A stretch of DNA of 12,039 nucleotides, taken from the NCBI GenBank assembly GCA_052146895.1, contig JBKQLZ010000286.1, forward strand, positions 1 to 12,039, written 5' to 3'. The translations under genes and the position numbers were made by a program. The notes under the pieces were generated by a model. It did not search any database, was not told where the DNA came from, and worked only from the letters and a program-made list of their open reading frames with translations. Source of the DNA: Palsa-601 sp052146895. GTDB lineage: Bacteria > Actinomycetota > Acidimicrobiia > Acidimicrobiales > Bog-793. Within the stretch, counting starts at the first letter, position 1. Every line of letters starts with the position of its first letter. Shown here in pieces: positions 1 through 6,556 of the stretch.

Positions 1-66
1 CTTGCCGTCCGATGCCAGGACGAAGGCGCCCTTCCGTGTTCCGACCAGAACTCGCACGCCGCTCAT
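1..66 (-). CDS. BNR/sialidase-like repeat protein, N-terminal 22 codons only
   Basis: Only the start of this gene is in the window; it runs off the left edge on the minus strand. The 22 residues begin MSGVRVLVGTRKGAFVL and end ASDGK. From memory, this start is typical of actinobacterial proteins built from BNR/YVTN-type beta-propeller repeats and annotated as exo-alpha-sialidase or glycosyl hydrolase, many of which have no proven sialidase activity. The ATG (64-66) is supported by a strong purine-rich ribosome binding site, AGGAGAGG, at about 72-79 on the minus strand. Upstream lies the decayed DHFR-like gene in the same orientation. The family call rests on a short motif, so the start is more certain than the function. 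Confidence 0.6.
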   Translation of the reverse strand, partial: MSGVRVLVGTRKGAFVLASDGK

Positions 67-85
67 CTGGGTCCTCTCCTTGTCT

Positions 86-549
86 TCATGCGGGCTCTCG
101 CCGTCGCAGCGGACCCTCACGTCGAGACGCCCGTGCCCAGCTCACACCCTGACTCACACCCTGACTCACACCCTGACTCACACCATTAGACGACTGGAGT
201 CTCTCAAACTCATCGCTCGAAAGTGCTGGAGCCGTTCGCAATGACCCCGGCTCGGATGCATTGCTGAACGAGCGCGGTGCCCACGGCATCGGCCCCCTCC
301 ACCCCACGCGCCAGTCACGTCGTAGGTATGGCGCCCTGCAATCACTGCTCCGACCTGATCGGCGAACTCGTCGAAGAACGCCGCGCTGACGGCTGACATC
401 CGAAACGCGGGATAGAGGCGACTCGGCGTGTCACCGTCGTTGAACCACCCGAACAGCCTGTTGCCGCCGACGCCGAGCGGTAGTTCCGGGCTGTCATCCG
501 AGCCGGCGATGAAGCCGTCGAGAGAGGTTGAAAGTGCTGTAGCGATCAT
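86..549 (-). pseudogene. Decayed dihydrofolate reductase-like (RibD C-terminal type) gene
   Basis: The ATG at 547-549 has a fair ribosome binding site (AAGGAAG) and opens a frame that reads well as the N-terminal half of the actinobacterial dihydrofolate reductase family: ATALSTSLDGFIAG, then GGNRLFGWF, then AVIAGRHTYDVTGAWGG. Near 296 the family similarity jumps to another frame (about 213-296), which gives GADAVGTALVQQCIRAGVI, the segment normally found about 60 residues further on. That frame stops at 210-212. A third frame (about 222 down to the stop at 86-88) gives FERLQSSNGVSQG, which resembles the C-terminal strand that normally ends in a GVTHLxxxV pattern, but here it runs into a 12-bp repeat. 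The missing middle plus two frame changes point to an inactivated gene with an internal deletion. In the first frame alone an ORF of 123 codons stays open to 178, so a short product could be made but should not fold. Intact members are NADPH-dependent reductases of pterin-like or unknown substrates. The family call is from recalled patterns, not an alignment. Confidence 0.75.
141..184. repeat. 12-bp tandem repeat, 3.7 copies
   Basis: The unit CTCACACCCTGA occurs three times without change (141-152, 153-164, 165-176), followed by eight bases of a fourth copy (177-184). Read on the minus strand, in the frame of the C-terminal remnant of the DHFR-like pseudogene, it encodes repeated GVSQ. Because the unit is a multiple of three it does not itself shift the frame. 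Replication slippage in an unselected gene is the simplest source. Confidence 0.9.
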
Positions 550-655
550 CCGCGTTCTTCCTTTTCACCGGCGTGGCAGTCACTGGACGTCTTGTCAGAT
601 CATTGTGCCTCGCAGGCACCGATGAGTTCGGCCCGGTCGATCCGTCAAACCATCG
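550..655. promoter_or_regulatory. Divergent upstream region of the DHFR-like pseudogene and the sigma factor
   Basis: These 106 bases separate two divergent starts. On the plus strand there is TTGTCAG at 592-598, which could serve as a -35 element or as the first part of a damage-type (RecA-independent) actinobacterial promoter, but no convincing -10 hexamer follows at the expected distance. A perfect hairpin/dyad, GTGCCT-CGC-AGGCAC, lies at 605-619. The sigma factor start at 656 has no clear Shine-Dalgarno sequence. On the minus strand the AAGGAAG upstream of the pseudogene start is the only clear signal. Confidence 0.35.
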
Positions 656-1684
<1,029 letters not shown>

Positions 1685-2039
1685 GCCGGCCAGTTCGAGG
1701 AGACCATCGAGCTCTGGGGACACCTCGGCGAGGACGATGTGACTCCCGAGATGCCCCGCCAGGAGAGCGAGGCGGGCCACCGCGTCCACTGCGTCGAGAT
1801 CGGGATGGCCCGGGCCCCGCAGCACGCAGCTCGCCTGCTCGATGCCGTCTGACGCGACGACAGCTACCCGGCACCAGATTTGGACGTGATCCATCACCTG
1901 GTTGACGGCTGGCGGCGGCAGATCTCATCGCGTTGCTCAGTGTGCTGGGGAGTTATGTTGCTACCCAGACCGATGACTTTGACAGCTCGGGCAAGTCGAA
2001 ACAGTTGACAGACTCACCTTCGAAAAAGGAGCAGTAGCG

Positions 2040-2819
2040 ATGCCCACCCGCGACAGTGCCCCGTTCGGATCGCCGTGCTGGGCCGATCTTTGGACCTCGG
2101 ACGTCGAAGGCAGCCGCAAGTTCTACAGCGAGGTATTCGACTGGGAGGCCCAGGAGCCAAGCGCTGAGTTCGGCGGCTACTTCATGTTCACTCGCAACGG
2201 GGTCCCGATCGCTGGAGCCATGGGCGACATGGGTGACATGAAGGCGCAGAACAGCTGGAAGATCTACCTCGCCACCGACGACATCGTGAAGACGGTCGAA
2301 GCGGCCGAGCTCGAGAGCGCCCAGATCATCGCGCCGGCGCATCCGGTTGCCGACCTTGGCATCCAGGCAGTGTTCGTCGACCCGACGGGGGCGAACCTCG
2401 GCATGTGGCAGCCCGGTACCTTTCAGGGGTTCAGCGTGCTCAGCGAGAACGGCACACCGAGCTGGTTCGAGCTGCACACCAGGGACTACGCGACTGCCGT
2501 CGCCTTCTACCGATCAGTGTTCCATTGGGAGACGAACACGGTCGGTGACAGCGACGAGTTCCGTTACACATCGATGCGCGACCCGCAGGGCGAGGGCGAG
2601 CTGGCGGGGATCATGGATGCTTCGGCGTTCCTTCCCGAGGGAGTACCTGCCTACTGGTCGGTCTACTGGCACGCCGACGACGTCGACGCCACCATCGCCA
2701 AGGTCAAGACGCTGGGCGGCTCCGTCGTGACGGATCCCACGGACACCCCGTACGGCCGCCTAGCATCGGTTGCCGACCCTGCAGGCGCCGAGTTCAAGCT
2801 GCGCATGCCAAACGGGTAG
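2040..2819 (+). CDS. Two-domain VOC family protein (Cfp30B-like)
   Basis: The 259-residue protein contains two vicinal-oxygen-chelate (glyoxalase/bleomycin-resistance fold) units. The first covers about residues 12-125 (CWADLWTSDVEGSRKFYSEVFDW to VFVDPTGANLGMWQP) and the second about 138-257 (PSWFELHTRDYATAVAFYRSVFHW to ASVADPAGAEFKLRMP). Each shows the repeated FYxxVFxW helix and the DPxGAxxxL strand. The architecture and length match the mycobacterial 27-kDa antigen Cfp30B. The substrate is unknown for most of these proteins, and catalysis is not assured because metal-ligand positions vary. The ATG has a strong ribosome binding site (AAGGAG, 2026-2031, 8-base spacer). It lies divergent from the STAS-like gene and 39 bp upstream of the DUF1932 oxidoreductase, with which it is probably co-transcribed. 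No signal peptide or membrane segment is present. Confidence 0.92.
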   Translation: MPTRDSAPFGSPCWADLWTSDVEGSRKFYSEVFDWEAQEPSAEFGGYFMFTRNGVPIAGAMGDMGDMKAQNSWKIYLATDDIVKTVEAAELESAQIIAPAHPVADLGIQAVFVDPTGANLGMWQPGTFQGFSVLSENGTPSWFELHTRDYATAVAFYRSVFHWETNTVGDSDEFRYTSMRDPQGEGELAGIMDASAFLPEGVPAYWSVYWHADDVDATIAKVKTLGGSVVTDPTDTPYGRLASVADPAGAEFKLRMPNG

Positions 2820-2858
2820 GCGACGCTGCCGGGGCAACTAGCCCGTTAAGGAGTGCGG

Positions 2859-3713
2859 ATGCCATTTCGCTCGATCGGCCTCCTGCATCCCGGCGAGATG
2901 GGTGCCGCTATCGGTGCGGCACTTGTAAGGGCCGGTAGCGAGGTGAAGTGGGCCTCTGAAGGCCGCAGCTCCGCGTCTGTCCGTCGCGCGACCGCTGCGG
3001 GACTTGTGGACGCGACCACGGTCGCTGCGATCGTCGAGAGCTGTGACTTCATCGTCTCGGTCTGCCCGCCGAGCGGTGCCCTTGGCGTGGCCAGGCGAGT
3101 ATCCGGCTTCCGTGGTCTCTACCTGGACGCGAACGCGATCGCTCCTCGGACCGCACGAGCGGTCGCCGCTGTGATCGAGGGCGGCGGCGGCCGCTACGTC
3201 GACGGCGTGATCATCGGAGCGCCGCCCAGCCGCACGAACTCGACTCGCCTGTATCTCTCGGGTGCGTCTGCAGATGAGGCGAGAGACGCATTCGCCGGTA
3301 CGCCAGTAGATGCCCGCTTGATCTCGGACGATCAGGCGGCCGCCTCCGCTCTGAAGATGTGCTTCGCGGCGTGGACGAAGGGTACGGCTGCCCTGCTGCT
3401 CGACATTCGCGCCCTCGCGATCGCCGAGGGTGTGGAAGAGCCCCTGCTCGCGGAGTGGGAGAGCTCCATGCCCGAGCTCTCTTCGCGCAGTCTGCAGGCC
3501 GCGCGGCAGGCTGCAACGAAAGGATGGCGTTGGGTGGGGGAGATGGACGAGATCGCCGACACGTTCCAATCGGCCGGGCTCCCCGACGGCTTTCACCGCG
3601 CAGCGTCGGACATATACGCACGGCCGGGCCGCGACGAGCAGGCGGAGGCCGACAGCGCCACGCTCAGCTCGGTCCTCGAGGCGCTCAGTACCCCGCCGGG
3701 CGGATCCGACTGA
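2859..3713 (+). CDS. NAD(P)-dependent oxidoreductase, 6-phosphogluconate dehydrogenase-like with DUF1932 domain
   Basis: The 284-residue protein starts with a Rossmann NAD(P)-binding motif, IGLLHPGEMGAAIGAALVRAG (about residues 6-26). It continues with the beta-hydroxyacid-dehydrogenase layout: SVCPP at about 67-71, YLDANAIAP at 88-96, and VDGVIIGAPP at 114-123. The helical C-terminal part contains ALKMCFAAWTKGTAALL (about 164-180), with lysines 166 and 174 where this superfamily carries its catalytic lysine. This C-terminal domain matches what I know as DUF1932. The natural substrate of DUF1932 enzymes is mostly unknown; oxidation or reduction of a 3-hydroxy acid is the general expectation. 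The ATG at 2859 is chosen over GTG at 2853 because AAGGAG (2848-2853) gives a 5-base spacer only for the ATG and overlaps the GTG. It follows the VOC gene by 39 bp, probably in one operon. Confidence 0.9.
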   Translation: MPFRSIGLLHPGEMGAAIGAALVRAGSEVKWASEGRSSASVRRATAAGLVDATTVAAIVESCDFIVSVCPPSGALGVARRVSGFRGLYLDANAIAPRTARAVAAVIEGGGGRYVDGVIIGAPPSRTNSTRLYLSGASADEARDAFAGTPVDARLISDDQAAASALKMCFAAWTKGTAALLLDIRALAIAEGVEEPLLAEWESSMPELSSRSLQAARQAATKGWRWVGEMDEIADTFQSAGLPDGFHRAASDIYARPGRDEQAEADSATLSSVLEALSTPPGGSD

Positions 3714-3721
3714 CCCCGCGC

Positions 3722-3743
3722 GCGGCTGGGCTGCGCGAGCCGC
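3722..3743 (+). terminator. Possible hairpin after the DUF1932 gene
   Basis: GCGGCT (3722-3727) and AGCCGC (3738-3743) form a perfect 6-bp stem with a 10-base loop, starting 9 bases after the stop codon. No T-rich tract follows, so it could be a weak or Rho-assisted terminator, or chance pairing in GC-rich DNA. Confidence 0.3.
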
Positions 3744-3762
3744 AGAGCGGTAGGGCCGGGAC

Positions 3763-4302
3763 ATGGGTCGTCTTTGGCAGTTTGCTGCCCGATTCCTCGC
3801 CAGCCTCCCCTCGCGCGACCCGGCGTACCCGACAGTTGCCTACGAAGGCGGCCGGGCGGCCGAAGGGACGCTCCCCGCCGGCGCGCACACGTCCGCGCCC
3901 CCAGGCCGCGTGCTCTCCGACCGAGCAGACCTCGAACACGGCACCGTCGTCGCGAAGGTGTCCATGGCGCGGACGGCGGTCGTGCTGCTCTCGGCCTCCT
4001 ATGACCCGGGCTGGCAGGCGACCGTCGATGGGCGCCCCGTGGCGACAGAGATGGTGGCGCCCGCACTCGTCGGCGTGCGCGTGGGACCGGGCGTCCACAC
4101 CGTGCGCTTTGCCTACCGCGACTTCCCCGACTATCCGCAGCTGTTCGTGCTCGGTGCCGCGGCCTTGGTCCTGCTCCTCGTCGCGGGCCGTCGGCGACGC
4201 GTCACGAGCTCAGGCGGCACCGTCGACGACGTGGAACTCCAGCCGGTAGAGCACCGTGTCGTCGGCGATGGGACCGGCGTGAGCGGCACGCGCGCGGAGT
4301 GA
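3763..4302 (+). pseudogene. Orphan C-terminal fragment of a YfhO-like membrane protein
   Basis: The 179-codon frame resembles only the end of large YfhO-type integral membrane proteins (putative glycosyltransferase-associated, normally many hundreds of residues with about a dozen membrane helices). The recognisable part is an extracytoplasmic beta-rich domain (VVLLSASYDPGWQATVDGRP at about 73-92, APALVGVRVGPGVHTVRFAY at 99-118), followed by one hydrophobic helix (LFVLGAAALVLLLVAG, 127-142) and an RRRR stop-transfer cluster at 143-146. The multi-helix N-terminal body is absent, and upstream sequence in any frame belongs to the DUF1932 gene or a 49-bp gap. The ATG has only a weak AGGG upstream. 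Residues after about 147 lie antisense to the ASCH-like gene and look unrelated to the family, so the original stop may be lost. I treat it as a remnant, but a small tail-anchored protein being made cannot be excluded. Confidence 0.6.
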
Positions 4303-4506
4303 CGCTCTATCAGCCTCACCGGCGCGGCGAACGTCGGCCGGAGTGATGGAGGCAAACGGCAGCATCTCGATCGAATCGATCTCGATGTAGATGGGGCCTA
4401 CGGGATATCTCCCGCCTACCTTCACCTTCGGCCGCCGCCACAGCCGGAACGAGACCGTGATCTCGCTCGATATCACGCTCTCCACGAGCTCACGGCTGAA
4501 CTGCAC
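4210..4506 (-). CDS. ASCH-domain-like small protein
   Basis: This 98-residue protein begins MQFSRELVESVISSEITVSF (GTG start) and includes RLWRRPKVKVGGRYPVG, IEIDSIEMLPF and a C-terminal YRLEFHVVDG strand. The pattern of a short helix, a TxSFR segment, then KxGxxYxVG and alternating strands fits the ASCH fold, a PUA-like domain associated with RNA binding. I recall similar proteins of about 100 residues in actinobacteria without experimental function. The GTG at 4504-4506 lies 6 bases from a TAGCCT -10-like hexamer, so the mRNA is probably leaderless; no Shine-Dalgarno is present. The 3' end overlaps the YfhO-like fragment by 93 bp, tail to tail. It is divergent from the small hypothetical protein and mug. 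Confidence 0.75.
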   Translation of the reverse strand: MQFSRELVESVISSEITVSFRLWRRPKVKVGGRYPVGPIYIEIDSIEMLPFASITPADVRRAGEADRASLRARAAHAGPIADDTVLYRLEFHVVDGAA

Positions 4507-4512
4507 GAGACG

Positions 4513-4518
4513 AGGCTA
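4513..4518 (-). promoter_or_regulatory. Probable -10 hexamer for a leaderless ASCH-like transcript
   Basis: On the minus strand TAGCCT fits the actinobacterial TANNNT -10 pattern and is followed by exactly 6 bases (CGTCTC) before the GTG start, so transcription would begin on or next to the start codon. No clear -35 element is seen. Confidence 0.5.
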
Positions 4519-4564
4519 TGCGTAGCCACCCGGTCGCGCCCGCCTGCCGGAACTCGTCCGGGGC

Positions 4565-4570
4565 TACGCT
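4565..4570 (+). promoter_or_regulatory. Probable -10 hexamer upstream of the small hypothetical gene
   Basis: TACGCT fits TANNNT and lies 10 bases before the ATG at 4581, implying a leader of only a few bases. It argues against the in-frame ATG at 4518 being the start of this gene. No convincing -35 element is visible. Confidence 0.42.
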
Positions 4571-4580
4571 CGGCGCCGAC

Positions 4581-4847
4581 ATGCAACATGCGAGTTCTGC
4601 TGCTCTCGACCGGCTGGAGCCTCTACTCGAGGAGCTACGTAGCCTTCCCCAGCTCGTCGAGCGTAAGCGCGGGGTGTTCTACAGGCGGTCGAGGGCGTTC
4701 CTCCACTTCCACGAGGATCCGTCCGGCATGCATGCTGACGTCAGGCTCGGCGACGCGTTCGAGCGAGTCCGAGTCGAATCCGAGAGCGAGCAGAAAGCTT
4801 TGCTGGAGCGCATTCGCCTGACGGTGTCCGAGGTCTCCGCTGGTTGA
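4581..4847 (+). CDS. Small conserved hypothetical protein upstream of mug
   Basis: The 88-residue product is soluble and charged: an N-terminal amphipathic helix (SSAALDRLEPLLEELRSLP), a strand region VFYRRSRAFLHFHEDPSG, then ADVRLGDAFERVRVES, and a C-terminal helix ending in an ERIRLTV segment. I recall similar small actinobacterial proteins but know no function or named domain. The alpha-beta-alpha layout with an FLHFHED segment is the only distinctive trait. The ATG at 4581 is preferred over 4518 because the upstream residues look like non-coding sequence and a -10-like TACGCT lies between them. The stop is followed after 2 bases by the ATG of mug, or overlaps a TTG start of mug by 4 bases, so the two are almost certainly translated from one mRNA. 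Confidence 0.7.
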   Translation: MQHASSAALDRLEPLLEELRSLPQLVERKRGVFYRRSRAFLHFHEDPSGMHADVRLGDAFERVRVESESEQKALLERIRLTVSEVSAG

Positions 4848-4849
4848 CT

Positions 4850-5485
4850 ATGGCTGAAGCCGGCACTCGCCGTCCGAGCTCAGCAGATCTCGAGGCGGCG
4901 GCGGGAGGCACGGTCCCCGACGTGATCGCGCCGCGGTTGACGGTCCTCTTCTGCGGCATCAACCCGGGACTGTGGTCGGCGGCCGTGGGACACCACTTCG
5001 CTCGGCCGGGCAACAGGTTCTGGAAAGTGCTCCACGCGGCCGGCTTCACCACGACCGTCCTCGACCCCGCCGACGAGGCGTCCATCCTCCGCGCCGGGCT
5101 CGGGATCACGAATCTCGTCCCTCGCGCGACGGCGACTGCGTCCGAGCTCACCAGCTCGGAATTGCGAGACGGGGTCGACCACCTCGAGCAGCTGGTCCGG
5201 GAGATCGAGCCCGGCTATCTGGCGTGCCTCGGGATGGTCGCGTACAGGACAGCGTTCAGGCGCCCGCGGGCAGAGATCGGTGAGCAGCCCGAGCTCCTGG
5301 GCAACTCGCGCGTCTGGCTCCTTCCCAACCCGAGTGGCCTCCAGGCCCGCTACCAGATGCCCGAGCTCGTCGACCTCTTCTCCGAGCTACGGATCGCAGC
5401 GGCCGGCAGCGCGCGGGCGGACAAGGCCGGCGCTGATCTACTCGTTGACGAGCACGGCAGCGCCGTTGACCCGATCGTGCGATAG
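4850..5485 (+). CDS. mug: G/U mismatch-specific DNA glycosylase
   Basis: The enzyme excises uracil or modified bases opposite guanine, starting base excision repair. Both active-site motifs of the MUG (family 2 uracil-DNA glycosylase) group are visible. GINPGLWSA is at about residues 36-44, with Asn38 in the catalytic position, followed by GHHFARPGNRFWKVL. NPSGL at about 160-164 is the second loop, which inserts into the DNA minor groove. The 211-residue product is longer than the E. coli enzyme (168 aa) because of an N-terminal extension and a C-terminal tail after about residue 185. ATG at 4850 is chosen; TTG at 4844 would add two residues and overlap the upstream gene's stop. No strong ribosome binding site is present, fitting translational coupling to the preceding small gene. 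The last 48 bp overlap the convergent alcohol dehydrogenase gene. Confidence 0.95.
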   Translation: MAEAGTRRPSSADLEAAAGGTVPDVIAPRLTVLFCGINPGLWSAAVGHHFARPGNRFWKVLHAAGFTTTVLDPADEASILRAGLGITNLVPRATATASELTSSELRDGVDHLEQLVREIEPGYLACLGMVAYRTAFRRPRAEIGEQPELLGNSRVWLLPNPSGLQARYQMPELVDLFSELRIAAAGSARADKAGADLLVDEHGSAVDPIVR

Positions 5486-6451
5486 GTCCGACAGAGCAGC
5501 ATTCGCCTCCTCCATAGGGTAGGAGGTCGTCTCGACACGGATACCGATGCGCGCGGCAATCTCGAGAAACGCGACGCCGTCTTCCCTCGTGTTCGCCGTC
5601 ACACTCGTGAGGGTGCGCTCCTCGAAGAGATGCCGCTCGTAATTGAGAGACGGGATGTCGGTCAGGTGGATACCGGCGATGGCGAGCGTGCCACCCCGGT
5701 CGAGGGCAGCCAGTGCGGGCAGTACGAGTTCTCCGACTGGAGCGAACAAGATCGCCGCGTCGAGAGGCTCGGGCGGGGGATCACTCGCACCCGCCGCGCT
5801 CGATGCGCCGAGCTCGAGTGCCAGCTGCTGGGCTTGCTCGGAGCGCGTGAGCACGTGCACCCGCGCACCCTCCGCGAGCGCTACCTGTGCCGCCAGGTGA
5901 GCCGAAGCCCCGAAGCCATAGATCCCGAGACGTCCGCCTCTTGGGAGGTCGGCCCGGAGCAGAGCGCGGTAACCGATGATCCCAGCGCACAGGAGCGGCG
6001 CTGCCTCGGCGTCGGTGAAGGCCGCCGGGATCGGGTAGGCGAACGCCTCCGCACAGAGCACGTAGTCGGCGTAGCCCCCGTCCAGGTCCCAGCCCGTGAA
6101 TCGGGGAGTGAGGCAGAGGTTCTCGCGACCCGCGGCGCAGTAGCGGCAGCTGCCGCAGGTCTCGGCGAGCCATGGAATCCCGATCCGGTCGCCAGGGCCG
6201 AATCGCGTGGAGCCGGGGCCCACTTCCTCCACGTTCCCCACGATTTCGTGCCCTGGCACGACGAGCGCGTGGCGTGGCGGGAGATCCCCCTCGGCCAGAT
6301 GGAGATCGGTGCGGCACACACCGCAAGCGCTCACTCTGACGAGCACCTGGCCTGGTGTCGCTGCCGGCAGGTCGCGGGTCACCCGGACCAGTCGGTGATC
6401 GTCGACCGGTCCCGGATCCGAGACAGCCCATGCCGTGATCGTCTTGGACAT
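5438..6451 (-). CDS. Zinc-dependent alcohol dehydrogenase (MDR family)
   Basis: The 337-residue protein is a medium-chain dehydrogenase/reductase that should oxidise a primary alcohol, or reduce the aldehyde, with NAD(P). Catalytic-zinc residues are Cys46 in GVCRTDLH, His68-Glu69 in VPGHE, and Cys154 in PLLCAG. The structural-zinc cysteines are 99, 102, 105 and 113 (CGSCRYCAAGRENLC). The Rossmann stretch is RLGIYGFGASAHLAAQVA (about 174-191), and the DGGYADY segment at 124-130 is typical. The closest remembered group is the propanol-preferring AdhA/AdhP-like zinc ADHs; substrate is uncertain. The start at 6449-6451 gives the standard family N-terminus; the frame stays open to 6793, but that part is antisense to hsp20. 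There is no Shine-Dalgarno sequence and a -10-like AATACT lies 6 bases upstream, so the mRNA may be leaderless. It is divergent from hsp20 and overlaps mug tail to tail by 48 bp. Confidence 0.93.
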   Translation of the reverse strand: MSKTITAWAVSDPGPVDDHRLVRVTRDLPAATPGQVLVRVSACGVCRTDLHLAEGDLPPRHALVVPGHEIVGNVEEVGPGSTRFGPGDRIGIPWLAETCGSCRYCAAGRENLCLTPRFTGWDLDGGYADYVLCAEAFAYPIPAAFTDAEAAPLLCAGIIGYRALLRADLPRGGRLGIYGFGASAHLAAQVALAEGARVHVLTRSEQAQQLALELGASSAAGASDPPPEPLDAAILFAPVGELVLPALAALDRGGTLAIAGIHLTDIPSLNYERHLFEERTLTSVTANTREDGVAFLEIAARIGIRVETTSYPMEEANAALSDLSHDRVNGAAVLVNE

Positions 6452-6457
6452 GGTCCC

Positions 6458-6463
6458 AGTATT
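6458..6463 (-). promoter_or_regulatory. Possible -10 hexamer for the alcohol dehydrogenase
   Basis: On the minus strand AATACT lies exactly 6 bases before the ATG, the same spacing as at the ASCH-like gene. It keeps the A at position 2 and T at position 6 of the -10 consensus but lacks the first T. The lack of a ribosome binding site supports a leaderless start. Confidence 0.3.
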
Positions 6464-6490
6464 CAGGACTTCTGGCCCTTTCTCGTGTCG

Positions 6491-6511
6491 GTTTAGGGGC
6501 AGACACTCAAA
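6491..6511. promoter_or_regulatory. Weak HspR (HAIR-like) dyad upstream of hsp20
   Basis: The known HAIR operator of the heat-shock repressor HspR is CTTGAGT-N7-ACTCAAG. Here ACTCAAA (6505-6511) matches the right half at 6 of 7 positions, and GTTTAGG (6491-6497) matches the left half at 4 of 7 with the correct 7-base spacer. The position between the divergent alcohol dehydrogenase and hsp20 starts suits an operator. The left half is poor, so this is only a candidate. Confidence 0.3.
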
Positions 6512-6518
6512 TTGGGAA

Positions 6519-6537
6519 CCGGTGGAGGGTCCACCGG
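6519..6537 (+). other. Perfect 8-bp hairpin/dyad in the hsp20 leader
   Basis: CCGGTGGA (6519-6526) and TCCACCGG (6530-6537) are exact inverted repeats around a GGG loop. The structure ends 5 bases before the AAGGAGGA ribosome binding site of hsp20. As RNA it would be a stable hairpin that leaves the binding site free; as DNA it would be a 19-bp palindrome suitable for a dimeric repressor. Confidence 0.7.
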
Positions 6538-6556
6538 AGGACAAGGAGGAGTGCAC

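Noticed and set aside
141..184. Short tandem repeat as a CRISPR array or phage attachment site
   Set aside because: The units are 12 bp with no spacers, and no cas, integrase or tRNA gene is nearby; slippage in a pseudogene explains it.
1979..2007. TTGACA at 1979-1984 as a -35 box of the VOC gene
   Set aside because: No acceptable -10 hexamer occurs 16-19 bases downstream; a second TTGACA near 2005 is too close to the ribosome binding site to be a -35.
2838..3764. 308-codon minus-strand open frame opposite the DUF1932 gene
   Set aside because: It mirrors the coding strand of a gene with a clear Rossmann motif and ribosome binding site; the product is arginine-rich without pattern.
3359..4249. 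296-codon plus-strand frame bridging the DUF1932 gene and the YfhO-like fragment
   Set aside because: It is an out-of-frame shadow of both, with Arg/Pro/Ser-rich composition; the family-like residues are in other frames.
4518..4580. Upstream ATG at 4518 as the start of the small hypothetical protein
   Set aside because: The 21 extra residues look non-coding, the ATG has no ribosome binding site, and it lies inside the probable -10 element of the divergent gene.
5630..6496. 288-codon plus-strand open frame opposite the alcohol dehydrogenase
   Set aside because: The minus strand has all zinc ligands and the Rossmann motif of an MDR enzyme; the plus frame shows no family pattern.
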